A DNA stretch of 64,000 nt, from contig CACVBU010000702.1 of the NCBI GenBank assembly GCA_902728285.1, positions 941,499 through 1,005,498 of the forward strand, read 5' to 3'. Origin of the DNA: Clytia hemisphaerica (Eukaryota; Cnidaria; Hydrozoa; Leptothecata; Clytiidae). Every line of letters begins with the position of its first letter. Within the stretch, counting starts at the first letter, position 1. The notes below the pieces were generated by a model. That model was not told the DNA's origin and did not search any database. It saw only the letters and a list, made by a program, of their open reading frames with translations. Positions 21,714 through 34,383 of this stretch are shown here, in pieces. A program made the position numbers and the translations under genes.

Positions 21714-22368
21714 GATCAGAGGAATGTAAAGAGATGGAAAAACAGCTTTTCTGATTACTCAAAGTTCAACGATCACTTCTATTGAAAATTGTATTGTAAA
21801 AACGTTGATTAGGTCAGTAAATGAAAGTCCAGAAAAGACTGCTCGCCATACAAATTGGACGGTTTCTACATGATTTGACGATAAAAATGAAAATTTGTTT
21901 TTCCTTTTTTGCCGATTACTAGTTCAATTTTTAAGAATAAGGAGCAATATTTTTACCAATGTATAGCAAAGGAAATTCTTAACTCAATGATATTAAATTG
22001 GTTTTTGTAAAACTGTCAGAAGTTGAGTAAAATCAAGATGAAGTTATAATTTTCTCGATCTCTAGCTTTCCATATTATGGTGCTGTCATGATGCGGTTAT
22101 ATCAGTAGAATCGCTAGGAAATTCTGAGCAAGAAGATATTGGTACCTTTTCGTATAGGAGAGGTGTACCCAAAATATAACTATAAGCCTTAAAAGTTTGC
22201 GCATAATCAGGCTTGAAACAAAAGAATTTTGTCGCAACACGCTAATTATGCAGATTTTTTATAGCGACAACAAAAGAAACCTATTTACTCGACATAAACT
22301 CCCTTACTGGCAAGAGACCTGGTATATGACGAGCTGTTTTTCCATCTCTTTACATTCCTCTGTTGTGA
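21714..22368. repeat. Inverted repeat pair about 570 bp apart
   Basis: GAGGAATGTAAAGAGATGG (about 21719) and its reverse complement CCATCTCTTTACATTCCTC (about 22342) extend to about 36-40 bp on each side. Possible TIRs of a non-autonomous element; the interior has no protein signature. Confidence 0.55.
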
Positions 22369-23449
22369 TGTACTATCATTCAACGTGGAAATCTTTGGTT
22401 AAGGGTTTGATCTGTTTAAACTGGAAAATCGGATTTTACCTGAATACAATATTTTGAAAATAATTACTCCTGTCGTGTGTCAATTTCTAAATAGTTATCT
22501 GATTTGTCAAAAGTTTTGAAAATAAGGAATAAAGAAAACCAGGCTTATTTGAGGGTGTAATTATCTTGTGGCGTAATTGTTAGAGCTTCCAGTAATAGGA
22601 AAGATAATATTTTTTCTGGCCTTTTAAGGATGTTAATGACAAATTTTTTCCTTATATAATAGCTCAAGCATCTTATCGACTGGCAACTTGAAATTCTTGT
22701 GCAAAAATCTAGATCCCACCCCGAATCTTTGAATTAAAAATATTTTTTACTTTTCAAGCAAAGATCTTCCCAATGAGAATAATCTAGTGTTCTAGTCTTA
22801 AATTGATATGTTTCAAAAATGAAAAGTAATATAAACTTTAAATTATGGTAAGCAACCCGCCATTTCCTTTATTGTGGTTTTGGCTTTCAACTAATAAAGG
22901 CTTCAATTTCTGAAATTAAATTTGAAATTTATTACTGGCATTCTTGTAATTTGGTCTTATGCTGGCTGTGTCTTATAATTCTGTCACCGAAGAGATTATA
23001 GTAGACATTTGATGTGAATTGCTACACCACAATCTTGAATATCATGCAAGAATATGAAAGGCGAATCTGCTTGACCTCTTAATTCCTCAGAAAGTATGCA
23101 AATCCTTTTTTTTTTTCACACACAAACCAAAATCTAAAATTACTTTTCTTTTCTAAGACGTAAGTCTAGAAATTCCTTCATTCTTTTTTACGACTTTTCA
23201 ACTTTTGATTTAACTTATTTCTACTAATTTCTCCACTACAGAAATATCGGAAAAATAATTAACACCTCCGTTTGTTTTCGTTGAAGTTTGTGGATTGGAA
23301 GCTTTCATTTATTCTTTTAAATTGAATAAGCAATTTAAAATAAATTAAAGTATTAGATAGAAATGATGAAAACCAATATTATACTTCTCTTACCGATTCC
23401 TTTTCTAGTTTTATCAATTAAAACAAATAACTTTAATTAGAAGAAGCAA
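22369..23449. other. Upstream region of the SLC49A4-like gene, nothing else recognised
   Basis: A/T-rich sequence without a recognisable gene or repeat. It should contain the promoter and any 5' untranslated exon of the gene starting at 23450; no core promoter element was convincing. Confidence 0.4.
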
Positions 23450-25714
23450 ATGGTGCGGGAGAAAGGAGACCGAGAGAAAGAACCTCTTCTGCAGAGAGAG
23501 ATTCGAGATGATTTTCATGGTAGCACAACAGCATCATTATCGTCTGCGGACTATGATACTTACATCAAGCCATACATTCAAACGGAAACTGCAGTGTATT
23601 GGTATGTAATATTTTCCAAAGTTTTCATGAAAAAATGTGTATTTCTTTTTAGTAGAATCTGTTAGACATTAACAACTCCAGTTGGTTATACTTAATTATA
23701 TTACTCGGCTTATTGAATGCAAGGGAGCATATTTTAGAGCATTTCTTTTTCAACGATTTTGTTTAGAATTTTTCAATTTTTGACCTTTATTTGAAAAAGG
23801 TTGTGCGAGTTTTTATATTGAAGGTAATTAAGAATTACTTTACAAAAGTTTTATAATAATGGTACATATATCAATAAATGGTAATCTTTTTAATCAATAA
23901 TACTAAATTTACTTGGTACTAAAGCAGTTTTCATAATTGTTATCATCAACTTTTAGGTATCGTTGGTATATCTTAGCATTGTTTACATGTATTGCAATGA
24001 TGTCAAACATTGGTTGGAACACTTGGGGTCCTATTGAAACATCTGCAAGAGCAACGTATGGGTGGAGTAAGAGTACAATATCATTGCTAGCCAACTGGGG
24101 AGCTTTCACTTTCGTTATCGCTGTTTTTCCATCTTCGTACATTCTTGATCGATATGGTGAGTTTTTACACCCGTCTCCTTTCAATGTATTTTTCATTTAC
24201 ATTAAGCAATAAACTTCTTAAAAGTTCTTTTCGAAATGGTCTCAAGAAAGATTACTTTTGATGAAAGCTTCTGAAAAGATTTGTAGTTTTGATCACGTTT
24301 TGTCAAATTTTTATTTCTTGTCACTTTAGAGATCACTTTCTCAAGCGCTTGGTGAAGCCAATGAAGAAGTACGAAATAAATTTTTGTTTTAGGTCTAAGG
24401 GTGTCAACTTTGATAGCTATTACCTGTTTATGTTTTGGTACCGGAGTTCGTTGTATCACACCTGATCCGAAATATGCAACACCTTTGATCCATTGCGGTC
24501 AAATCATGATCGGATTTGCAGGACCTGTCGCGCAAGCAGCTGCCACCGCTCTCTCTAGTGTCTGGTTTCCTTCAAACCAACGCACCACAGCAACTGCAGT
24601 GGCTTCACTTGCAAGTTATTGTGGTACTGCATTGAGCTTCTTGACTGGACCATCCGTTGTGGAAGATTTTGGTGATTATCCCATCAGCGAGGCTCATTCT
24701 AAATACAAAGCACTTGTTGATAAGATATCAAAAGACATAATGCATTATTTGTACGTACAAGCCGGTGTTTGTGGTGTTCTGTTCATACTCGTCGTATTCA
24801 CATTCCCAAAGAAACCACCAAAACCTCCAAGCGCAACTGCTACTTTGGAAAGAATGAATTTCAAAGAAGGGCTAAAGAAACTGTTTTTTAACCCTCAGTT
24901 TCAATTGATTGCATTTGCGTACGGATTGACGACTGGCGTTTACAGCGCATGGTGCTCCGATCTTGCAATCAATCTTAAAAGTTTCAACATCAACGACAAA
25001 ACAGCTGGCTTCTTGGGATTCTGGGCTGTGATTGCTGGTTCAATCTCGGGAATTTCCCTGTCCTTGTGAGTGAAGATTAATAAGTACTGTTTTCTATAAG
25101 ACAATACATCCTCCTTAAAGCAAACAATGAAATTTTCTGTCAAGAAATTTTGGCTCATCTTATTTCCAGTAATTTCATTTCATAAACTCGGTTAAGTAAG
25201 ATTGGTAGATAATAAACTTTCTTTCAAATTTAATTATTTTAGGATGGCGGACAAACTTGGTGCATTGAAGTTGTTGATCATTCTTCTGTTTGTTGTGGCG
25301 ACTGGTGGTTTCGCTGTCTTCAGTCTCATTTGCGTCAATATCGTTCCTACTTCCATGGCTTTGTTCTATCTGACATCCGTTGTCGGTGGTCTTTGTTTAA
25401 ATGGTTCTATCCCCTTATTTTTCGAACTAGCTGTCGAATCGAGTTACCCTGTCGCAGAAGGTATAAACACTGGAGCTATGACCTTTTCGAACAATATTTA
25501 TTGCTTGATTTTCTTATCTTTGCCATTAATACCTAACCTGGGGACAGCATGGATGAATTGGTTTCTTGTAGGTAGCTGTGTGGTTTGTGTACCCACTATG
25601 TTGATGTTTAAAGAACGGTACCGAAGGCTTGAATTGGATATGGTTGAGGGAAATACAACTAATAAAAATGAGAGTACGAATAGTTTACCATCTCCTACAA
25701 ATTACAATACTTAA
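23450..25714 (+). CDS. SLC49A4: SLC49A4 (DIRC2)-like major-facilitator transporter, four exons
   Basis: Exons 23450-23601, 23957-24156, 24393-25065 and 25243-25714 join in frame across GT-AG sites to give 498 residues, close to the human 478. Family signatures are NTWGPIETSARATYGWS after helix 1, an LDRYGLR loop (MFS motif-A position), GTGVRCITPD, RTTATAVASLASYCGTA and PLFFELAVESSYPVAEG. There are twelve expected helices with the long central loop around TFPKKPPKPPS. The N terminus carries EKEPLL (residues 9-14), an acidic dileucine signal matching the lysosomal sorting motif known in the human protein. A lysosomal-membrane transporter is therefore likely; pyridoxine export has been reported for the vertebrate protein. 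The FLVCR branch of SLC49 is a less likely alternative. Confidence 0.92.
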
Positions 25715-26037
25715 ATTTATTCATTTTGCCAATTAACGAATATACTTAATGTGGATGGATTTTTGAATAACTTTCTAAATTATTTTGCATTTGAAGTTTT
25801 ATACTTACTTTAAAATTAATGTTTTAATGTTTTAACTGTTTTTAGTTTTAGCTTCTACTCTTTCGTTATTTTTTTCTTTCGTGAAGTTCGATGGAATTTT
25901 GATGAATATGGGAGTTTATCAACGCAAAATACATGCTTTTGTTTAACAATTTAAGCACGTTTTCAATTTAAATTTCAAGAAAAGAATCATTTAAATATAT
26001 TGCCAGCCCCGACAATTATCGAAATTGAGTTAAATCC

Positions 26038-26083
26038 ATGGAGGGGTGGACCAATCGACTTGACATAGTCCACCCCTCTATTA
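26038..26083. repeat. Short hairpin GAGGGGTGGACC / GTCCACCCCTC
   Basis: A perfect 11-bp stem with a loop of about 16 bp, 320 bp after the SLC49A4 stop. Probably a small MITE remnant or RNA hairpin. The G/C-rich stem stands out from the A/T-rich surroundings. Confidence 0.4.
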
Positions 26084-26813
26084 TTATTCGCGTATTCGAA
26101 GACAAAAGAAGTAGTACTTAACAAGTAGTCAGTTTTGCCCTTTTATCTCATTATACAATATATCTAGTTTTAGTTTGTAAAAGTTAATATAATAATATTG
26201 AAGTATTTTTATAAATAGGCACAGTTTAGATTGATAATTTTCTATAATTGAATGATAAATATAACAACAATTTTAGAGTCACGTGGACAGGGGAAACATT
26301 TCTACAAAACGACATCTTAACGGTTGAGAAAAATCACAAAAATCAATCGAGAATGTTTTCTAAGATCTCCTCTATAGTCCATCCCTTTTATGTGTTAGAT
26401 ACAGATAATCGAGTCGAATTTGTAGCAGTGTTGTTTCGTTGCATTAAACATTTTCTCTTGTTTTCCATTAAATTCTATTTACATTGGTTTTGTTTAAAAT
26501 AAGTAGAGTAAAAAAATTCCATCCGTTATTTTTTTCAAAACTTAAAGGAGAAAACTTAATAGTTAGGTAATACTTTGCTTTTAGGAAAACTTTCCTAAGA
26601 AATATTTCTTTTTTCCCCGAGTAAGTTTCCTACTTTTCCTCAACCATAGTCATCCGTTTGTCCTTTCTTTTTTTCGAGTAGATTATTCTTCTACTTTTAA
26701 TTCTTACTTCTTCCTGTTTTTTTTTTTCATTGTAAAAAAATATTATTTGCACCCCTCTTCCGGACCCCGACCTATCAGGATATTCTGAATTGCCGCAATA
26801 AATGATACTTCTT

Positions 26814-28601
26814 CTATATCAATGTCTGTGAGTAATAAAGTCTTTCGCCCGTAATTTCATCATGATTTTTATCATATTGAAGCGTTGGATCCGTCTCTTC
26901 ATCACTGACATCACTAGAATGTTGGTCATCAGCAAATTCTTCACTCTCACCCATTGCTACTTCTCTTAACTCCACATCATCATTTGGAAACTCGCTTCGA
27001 CTTTGTCGTTTAATTATACGTTCTCTTCGCACCAAATGTTTCTTGGCAACTTTAGCCCAACATCTCAATACAACAAAGGCAGCTATCTCAATCAGAAAAA
27101 GTAAAGAGAACCCACAAAATAGACCAATGTTTCCCCCTAAACCTCCAAGGAAATCTCCCCAGCTATACAACACTTCTTCCTGCTCTAGGTTGTAGACGTA
27201 AGGGCTCTCGAATTTCATGCTCAACTTAAAGTTCGTTTTGTTGATGTCTTCTTTGAAGTGATAACTTGATCCATAAATATCAAAGGAAGTTTCCTTGCAT
27301 GGAAGCTCACAATCTGTCACCTTTCGCTCTTGGTAATAACTTTGATCTAAACATCGATGAATTTCGAGAATACTTTTTTCAGGGTCATGGTATTCATCAA
27401 CCAAGTCAAAGGGTAAAAAGTCTTTGCAAAAGTCATAAGTATCTCCACATTTTTTCAAAGCAATTATGCACCTCTTTGAAGCCATGCAATGTTCTAAAGA
27501 GTATTCTCCAGGGAAGATATTCACTGGACTGTCTTCCACACATTTTGATGTGTATGGGGCAGGCAATCTCTCAATGATTGTTTTCTTGAAGCTTAATTGG
27601 AAATGTTGAAATGTGGAAGTTGTGAGATAGTTGTGTTGTAGAGGGAGGTAAACACTCTTTGGACTTACGTAGATTCGAATGTCATCTTTCTGATGGTCAA
27701 AGACTTCTTTTTTCGTATTCAGAATGGAAATATCAATATCGAACCGGTTCTCGTCATTAAAAAATGTTCCATCATAATTCCAAATCAAACAATTCTCGAA
27801 ACTGGTTTCCACTTTGAAATACGTATCAATCAGATCAGAGAAGCTTTCACAAATACCACGTTGCTGGCATGAGATCTTAAAGTCACCAATTGTAATATGA
27901 TTCTTTTCTACAGTTGATCGCAATGTTTCATTCCTTTCTGTCGAATCATACTCATCTGGGCATGGTTCTTGCATATTACTATCTTGACCAGGGTTGCTAA
28001 CGATGGCTAGATTGCAATATTTTTTTTTGCGAGGTGGCTTTAAACATATGGTGACAGTTGGAAAGTGGTTACTATCAGTGATTATAGTCTGCTTGTCCAC
28101 TCTCACGTCCTTTTTGATATATTTGGTGATAAGTTCACTACTCATGTAAACTCCTATTGATATGGCAACAACTAATACGCAAAACCAAAAGGCTCGTTCA
28201 ACAGGGTTTCCAGTAAAGACTCGAGTTAATCCGATGATTGAGAAGTTCTCTGAATAAGTGTAAGCTTTGTTCTTTATTCGAGTGATGTCTTTACGGCTTG
28301 CACCAACTGGAAGCATACTGCCTGGAATAAAAGATTAAATAGTTGTGAAATGTACCGAATTTGCAACTGAAATATTGAATTGCTACTGAAGGTTTAGTCT
28401 TTAGTCAAAATATTTATTAGAATTAGAATGAATGAAAGAAATAATGTATTTCTGAATAATGAGAATGATCTAACCTCTCTCAAACTGTGATAAATGGTCA
28501 CGCCCGTTAGCTCGATTGTTTTGATCATCTAGAGTGACATTATAGTGATTTTCCTTGCGTCGGCTACCAAGTAAATTGCCTCCTATACTTCGGATCGACA
28601 T
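26814..28601 (-). CDS. DEG/ENaC/ASIC-family cation channel subunit, two exons
   Basis: Exon 1 (28601-28475, ATG at 28601) splices to 28321-26814 in frame for 544 residues. Such subunits assemble as trimeric sodium-permeable channels gated by peptides, acid or force. TM1 lies at about 86-104, followed by FPTVTICLKPP (the post-TM1 signature). The large extracellular domain is cysteine-rich, and the pre-TM2 and TM2 segment GGLGGNIGLFCGFSLLFLIE lies at about 435-454. The selectivity-filter position reads G-F-S (446-448) instead of the common G-A/S-S. In the pre-TM1 gating motif the usual His-Gly reads Ile-Gly (SIIGLTRVF). The cytoplasmic tail is long and acidic. Cnidarians have many such peptide-gated (HyNaC-type) subunits, so the gene cannot be named further. 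Confidence 0.9.
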
Positions 28602-29166
28602 CTGCGTATCATAAATCGTACGACTCAGTATAAACTTTATTCTTCTCAGTAAAATATGACCATCTATATTCCAACTCCTCTATCTCCTTTACTCAAGTGG
28701 TATGATAAATATGATTCATTCCAATTAGTTCATTTTCCTCATTCATACAGACATGCAATTATTCCTGTTAATCAACTCAACAATTTGATTGCCTTTTGCC
28801 ATTATAGCTATTGTCAGATTGGTTATTAATTAGTTTATTTACCTTTTAGTATAAGAATTTTTTGTATGCATGTCAATATCTATTTCATCTCAAATATTTC
28901 GATTTAGGACTATGTCGTTAATACTGTTTTCTGACTGATGTTAAAAACTAAAAAAAAAAAATTTTAACGCAATTTCTTCATTGCATTGCATTTGTTAACG
29001 TTTGTTTATTGTATTGTGCTTAAAAAAAAGTTAATTGGTATATTCTCATCATAACTAATTTATGTTTCGAGAAATCATCTAATCGATCAGAGATTTGGGA
29101 AAAGAGGATGAATATTGCGCTATTCATAGAAATATAGGCTTGACAGCATTTTGTTCTATTGAAATA
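28602..29166. other. Upstream region of the DEG/ENaC gene
   Basis: A/T-rich with no recognised gene. It presumably contains the promoter of the channel gene on the minus strand; nothing specific seen. Confidence 0.4.
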
Positions 29167-29502
29167 CCTTTAAAGAAGCGTATTAAAATGTAGAATTCAA
29201 AACTGCCTATTAATAAAATTAACTTAGGCAAAAACATACAAAATGCTGACGAAATTTTGCAATAAATTGCTGACGCCAACAAAATTTCGAGAATTAGTTT
29301 TTCAAAATGATCCTGTTAATGATGTGCAAAATTGGTCAAAATTTCATGTTTATACCATCAGCCAAACTAGAGTTATTCAAAAAACAAGTTTTGCTGACGT
29401 CAGCATTTTTTGGTTTTTGCCTAATAACTTTTTTTGGGTGAAAAAATTAATTTCTTTAACAGGCAGTTTTGAATTCTACATTTTAATACGCTTCTTTAAA
29501 GG
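29167..29502. mobile_element. 336-bp MITE, TA target site
   Basis: CCTTTAAAGAAGCGTATTAA at the left end and its reverse complement at the right end (TTAATACGCTTCTTTAAAGG), extending about 45 bp through GAATTCAAAACTGCCT. TA is directly outside both ends. The interior has GCTGACGTCAGC palindromes. TA duplication fits a Tc1/mariner-type transposase. Confidence 0.85.
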
Positions 29503-29978
29503 TACGAATCTCGGTACGAATGAATATGTCTAAGGCCCCCAATTTTCTGCGCCAAACTTATGGCTTTTTGGACATACCATAAGTTACACGAGGCGGCACG
29601 TCCCCGTCGGCCGTCAAAGTCAGTGCCCCTCCTCCTGGGGCTGGTGAGGGAAAGAAAAAAGAAGGAGTAAAGCAATGGCAATTCATGATATCAATGACAA
29701 AATATCATAATTTTTTCTTATAAGAACTTTTTGAACTTTACACAGCAAAGCGAAAAATGATAGCAATATAATACAATATAACACAAAGAATAAAACATAA
29801 ACAAGATTATTAAAAAATCTTTATCTGATCGTTATGATAACAATAACAATAAAATTTGCTAAACTGGCTACAATTTCAGCATGTCTGCTTCCACTATCTT
29901 TTTCTCGAAAAATAAAGCATGTCACAGTAGATTTTCTTGTCATTGGAAACCCCAAAAGATCGTGATTTGCTTTTCAGT

Positions 29979-30339
29979 GGCCCCCGGGGGGGGGGGCACT
30001 CAAAGTAAATGACCTACCAGACGTTCGGCCCTTAAGGGTAGGTTTTCATAGTTCAGCTAGTGCACTGTAAGGGTAGGAAATTACAAAACTGCACTGAACT
30101 GCACTGTAATGTGATAAAAGTGATAAAAGGCCAATTTTTTGGTAAAATTGGCACAAAATTGGTCAATTTTGGAGGAAAAATTCCACATTTACTTGGAAAA
30201 TTGCAAAAATTTTGAAAAGTGCATTGTAAGGGTATCATTTTTCATGGAAATTCACTGCACTGTAAGGGTCCGATTTTAGAAGCCAGATTTTGGGCCGAAC
30301 GTATGGTCGTATTCAGATCGAGTGCCCCCCCCCCCCGGG
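29979..30339. mobile_element. MITE with poly-G/poly-C termini and GCACTGTAAGGGT words
   Basis: The left end CCCCCGGGGGGGGGGGCACT mirrors the right end AGTGCCCCCCCCCCCCGGG. TCAGT occurs at both outer edges (29974-29978 and 30340-30344), a possible 5-bp target duplication. Inside, TGCACTGTAAGGGT-like words recur at about 30062, 30220 and 30256. A stray copy is at about 36344. Confidence 0.7.
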
Positions 30340-30344
30340 TCAGT

Positions 30345-33300
30345 TGCTCATTAGTAGCAAACCCCTCCAAAGGAATGAATTTTTGCTTGAACTGTTATCA
30401 TACTGCACATAACGCCATTTTTTTTTTCACTTCACCGAGCGACTTCAAATGGTGCCGAGTTCAATAGCCAACAATAAAGAAAACAAAGAGCGGCAGAACT
30501 GACTCCTATCCTCTTTTCTCAAATCTATGGATCGATACTTGATGAATAATCCCCCATTGCATTCCTCGATTCGTACTCTTTACCAAAGTGTATCTCACGT
30601 TTATCGCTTCGTAGTACAATAACGCGGGGATTTGTGACACCTTCGATTCTTTAGATATTAATGTGATTGAGACATGCACGATAAAATTCTTATAGTTCCT
30701 CTCCATAGCTTAAATCAATTTCAAAGAATGAACTAAGCTGCAGTGTTCACAGTAAGACTTTTACGTCAATTGAAAGATGCCAAAAGGCTTTTTCTTGAAG
30801 AAGTCAAATGCTGAAGAGTAATTAATTGGTGCATCTGGGTAAAAACCAGATCACTTAAATAAAACACGATCACATTCCAAAACCACCAACATCCTCCGAA
30901 TCTTTTGTATTTTAATCGCCTGAAATAGTAAAAAAGATGGTTAACATAAGTCCGAGAAGTTTCCTGGTCATAAAGAAACTCTTACCACAATTGAAGATCA
31001 CCGAAATCTTTTTGACTTGAGTGTCTCATTGACTAAAATAACAAACACGAAATTCCTCCCTATTATCTTACCCAGTGCCCTTCTTGTTCAAACTTCAAGG
31101 TATTATTTAAGTCTCTGTGACATGGGTACTTTATTGCAAGAGAGATACCACTTGAGTTTCTATATTTGTACAAATTGTACGTGAAAAAGCCACCTATCGT
31201 TGTCTAATTTTGTGTACATGTAAGTCTAGTTAGCTTCATTTTAACAACAAAACATTTTTTACACGCTTCATAGATACTCAAATATGAACAAAATCTTTGC
31301 TCCTCATATCCATGGCTTATCAACCATGGTGGTCTGGTGGAGAAGAGCTAGTCATTCCACGCCGTTAATAGTCATTTTTGCTTTTTCCCCTTCTGGAAGT
31401 CTTCTTTTATGTCTGTGGTTTATAAAGTCGTCTTTGAAGACAATTCTGACGGGATTATCCAGGTTCTACGGACTTGTACGAACCAGGAGGGAAGCGTCTT
31501 CCTGGGTTTATGTAGCACTGGATGTAGAAACTTCACCTTACACGCTAATGCTTTGAAGCAATCGGGAAATGTTCAACATCTGAAAGGTTTAGATTACGGT
31601 ATTTCGTTAGATCACCTCCAGGAATATTGTTTTCGTTGATTTTCGGGTTCAACCGAATTACAGCCTTTTGCCTTCGCACATGGGCAGATGAGCCCAACTA
31701 GGATGTAGCACAACGAAAGCTGACTATCAATACTCTCCGATGTGAAAAAGGCCCGCTCCTTCAAAGCTTTAGTGCGGGCGGCCGCCAATCCGCTATCGGA
31801 ATATCGAAATCCTAAGTCTATTGTGGTAAGTTCAAGCCGCTTTCTGCTTTCAGAAAGAATGTTGATATCAGCAATACCAAGCAAGCTTTTGAAGAAAGTA
31901 AGCGCTGGCTCGTACTAAAAAATAACAAGTTGTTTACGTCACTAATTTTCCCATGAAACTCAATCGACAAAATCAACAACAGATCTTTTCAAAAAATTCT
32001 CGCTACTTTACAGTCATTGGATTTTCTAATAAAATTCAAAGGTTTCTGGGAGAGGTGCCCCCATTTGAACTTAATTAAGTAAATGAAAAAAAATCTAGAG
32101 GAGTCAGTCAAAAGAGTGCTCCAAATTCAACCTTATATTTCAATGTTCAACCAACCAAGCTGCACTAGTAAGTCCAGATATGGGAGGAACCACAAAACAC
32201 GTGTTCGCGTTCACTTTCAATACATGCTGACACTTTTATATCTGACGTTTTTACCTGAGGTCTTAATATCGTAACCTCTTTTAAGTCCAAGCCCTCATTC
32301 GATTCTCTTCACAGACAAGCATCCTTCAAACGATATCCTGTAACGCCATCATGCATAAATTTATTCTCTTCTCACGAGGCCAAAATCGTCAAGACATTTT
32401 AGAATCTTCACCCGAACAGCGCATCACATTGAAATCTTAATAACTTTTTATTCTTATTTAAATGTACCTTATAGTAATTCTTCTTACTTTTCTTTTCACC
32501 GCGAACTTTCCTTTTTGCCGCGAACTTCTTTCTTTTTGACATAACATTTTTTGCCGTGGCAGCTGTGGGCCGCCGTACAATCTTTCTGAGCATAGTATGG
32601 AAAAAGAAAAAAAAAATCAGAGAAAATCGAAAAATATTCCCAAAATACAGATTAAATCAAATACACTTTTTTGACTGTGGCCGCCAATTGCCACGCGGGC
32701 ATTCTTTTGTCCACTTTATCCCACTAAAACCGTCCCAGTCCTTTTTTCGCACCTATAGACAATAGAAAGATGTGTCAAAAATGGATTGCGGATCAAGTTT
32801 CAAGTTTAGGATGCCAATGAAAAGATAGACATTCAAAGAAAAAAAAGCTTCTGACAAATTTAAACGTATTTCAAATTTCAAAGAAAAGATTAAAAAAGGA
32901 CCTTTTTATGTTTGTGTTTCCTGCCACCGTTGTCTTTCCAGAAAAACTGTCATAGAATTTGAAGAGGAAAAGTAGAACATAAGGTATATAAAAACATCTA
33001 AAGGATTTGAAAATTTTGAATGTTCTTATAAAAGAACGTGTACAGAAAAAAAGAAGATCTATTCATCTAAAAATCACCAGCCTTGGTGGACTATATTTTA
33101 TATTCGCTCCGAAAAGGCAACATTTTGTGCACAATGAAGGAGGAGTAAGTGATATCTTGGAAATTCGAGATAAAGCAGAAGAAAGAAGGCTGTCGGATAA
33201 GAGCTATCAATTAGAGGTACTTAGCTTGTAAAAGAAAAACTTGTTGGTCTGCAAAGAAAGAAAATTCGTTGGTTAAAAAAAGTGGTTAGCATCAAAAGAA

Positions 33301-33615
33301 AGCGCTTCCGTAAACTCCGACAACACTTACTAAGTTGCGTAAAACAACAAGCTATTTTCTAAGCCTCAAGCACGGGGGTTATAAAAAGGTAGTTGTCGTT
33401 TCACCCTTGAGGCATTCACACCTTTCAAGACATCACGGCACACACGAAGGAATGTTGACCTGTCTTTACATGTAGACAAAAATATAAAGTCACAAAGAGA
33501 ACGCTAAAATAACAAAGCTTGATTTTACATGCTCAGAAACCTTGACTTTCTTTTGCTGAAGATAAAAAAGTTCTTGTGAAATTTAAAACAATTTACAGTT
33601 GAACGCTGTGCAATA
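30345..33615. other. Intergenic, no gene recognised; one MITE arm at 31736-31806
   Basis: 31736-31806 carries the reversed GATATTCCGATAGCG...GGCGGCC...AAAGCTTTGAAGGAGCGGGCC arm seen at 19510. GTTCTTATAAAAGAACGTG plus TA near 33022-33042 resembles the right terminus of the 47/53/57-kb elements, but no left end was found. The small open frames at 31284-31639 and 32083-32274 (+) and 32408-32593 (-, Lys/Arg-rich) have no family features. Confidence 0.45.
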
Positions 33616-34383
33616 ATGGAGATAACCGTGTTTATGGTTTATTTCGTCGCCGTGAAGCTCGTCTATGGTAAGTGCATACGGCAACACATTTACCTTGTGA
33701 ATCAGCCGATCGTTTCGTTTTAAACTATCATCAATGATGTTCCATTTTCATCTTTTCTAGGTTCGTCATACATTTGTACAGATAAAGATTGCATTGAGCA
33801 AAACTTCGCTTGCAAAAATGAATGTACTCTGAAATGGATCACTCGAATCTTACCAACGCAAGCTTCCAAGCCACCTGGATGGATAGGAATCGATTGTAAT
33901 GCGTGTAGAGGATATCTTCGTTCAAAAAACGCAATGATCAAACATCACTGCAAGTATGGATGCCAGGCTAACGGTTTGAAGCCACCTTTCTTCACCAAAG
34001 TCACAACACGTACTCCGACACCTGCTCCTACCAGGAAAACCTCTAAACAGACAATCACTAAACAATCGCAAAACACAAAGACAATAGACAAATCTCAAAC
34101 TACAGTCGCAACAAGCACATCACCACAAGGCCCGTCCTCTTCTTCGCTCCTCACTATGTTCAAACGAGAAACTATCAAAAACTCAAAAGTAGATCATATA
34201 TCATTTCTTTGGGTTTTATGTGGCATTCTTGCTGCTTGTGTGATCTTGATTGGTTCAGTAGTCTTGTTCACCACTATTTGGAAACGTTTGAATGTAGGAA
34301 TGAACAATAAAATTGGAATTAGTGACGTCATTATTCATAAACCATCTAATCAGAAGAAGGCAACTGTCTACGTCATCACGTAA
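33616..34383 (+). CDS. Small cysteine-rich single-pass membrane protein, unrecognised
   Basis: Exons 33616-33667 and 33761-34383 join in frame across GTAAGT...CTAG for 224 residues. Residues 1-18 form a signal peptide. The ectodomain has eight cysteines (23, 28, 35, 39, 63, 66, 81, 85), which could make four disulfides. A Ser/Thr/Pro/Lys-rich stalk follows at about 95-160 and is probably O-glycosylated. A strong transmembrane helix covers about 166-190, then WKR and a 33-residue cytoplasmic tail. The layout is that of a type I surface receptor or adhesion protein. The cysteine spacing matched no family I know; an ShK-like or three-finger fold was considered but does not fit. The clean splice, signal peptide and helix make it a credible gene, possibly lineage-restricted. 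Confidence 0.7.

Noticed and set aside
26038..26083. Rho-independent terminator
   Set aside because: Bacterial concept; the host is eukaryotic and there is no downstream T run. Listed as a simple hairpin.
27266..27577. Plus-strand frame inside the channel gene
   Set aside because: Shadow of the DEG/ENaC exon on the opposite strand.
32408..32593. Lys/Arg-rich 61-codon minus-strand frame, possibly a small ribosomal protein
   Set aside because: Basic composition only; no recognisable ribosomal signature and surrounded by low-complexity A/T-rich DNA.
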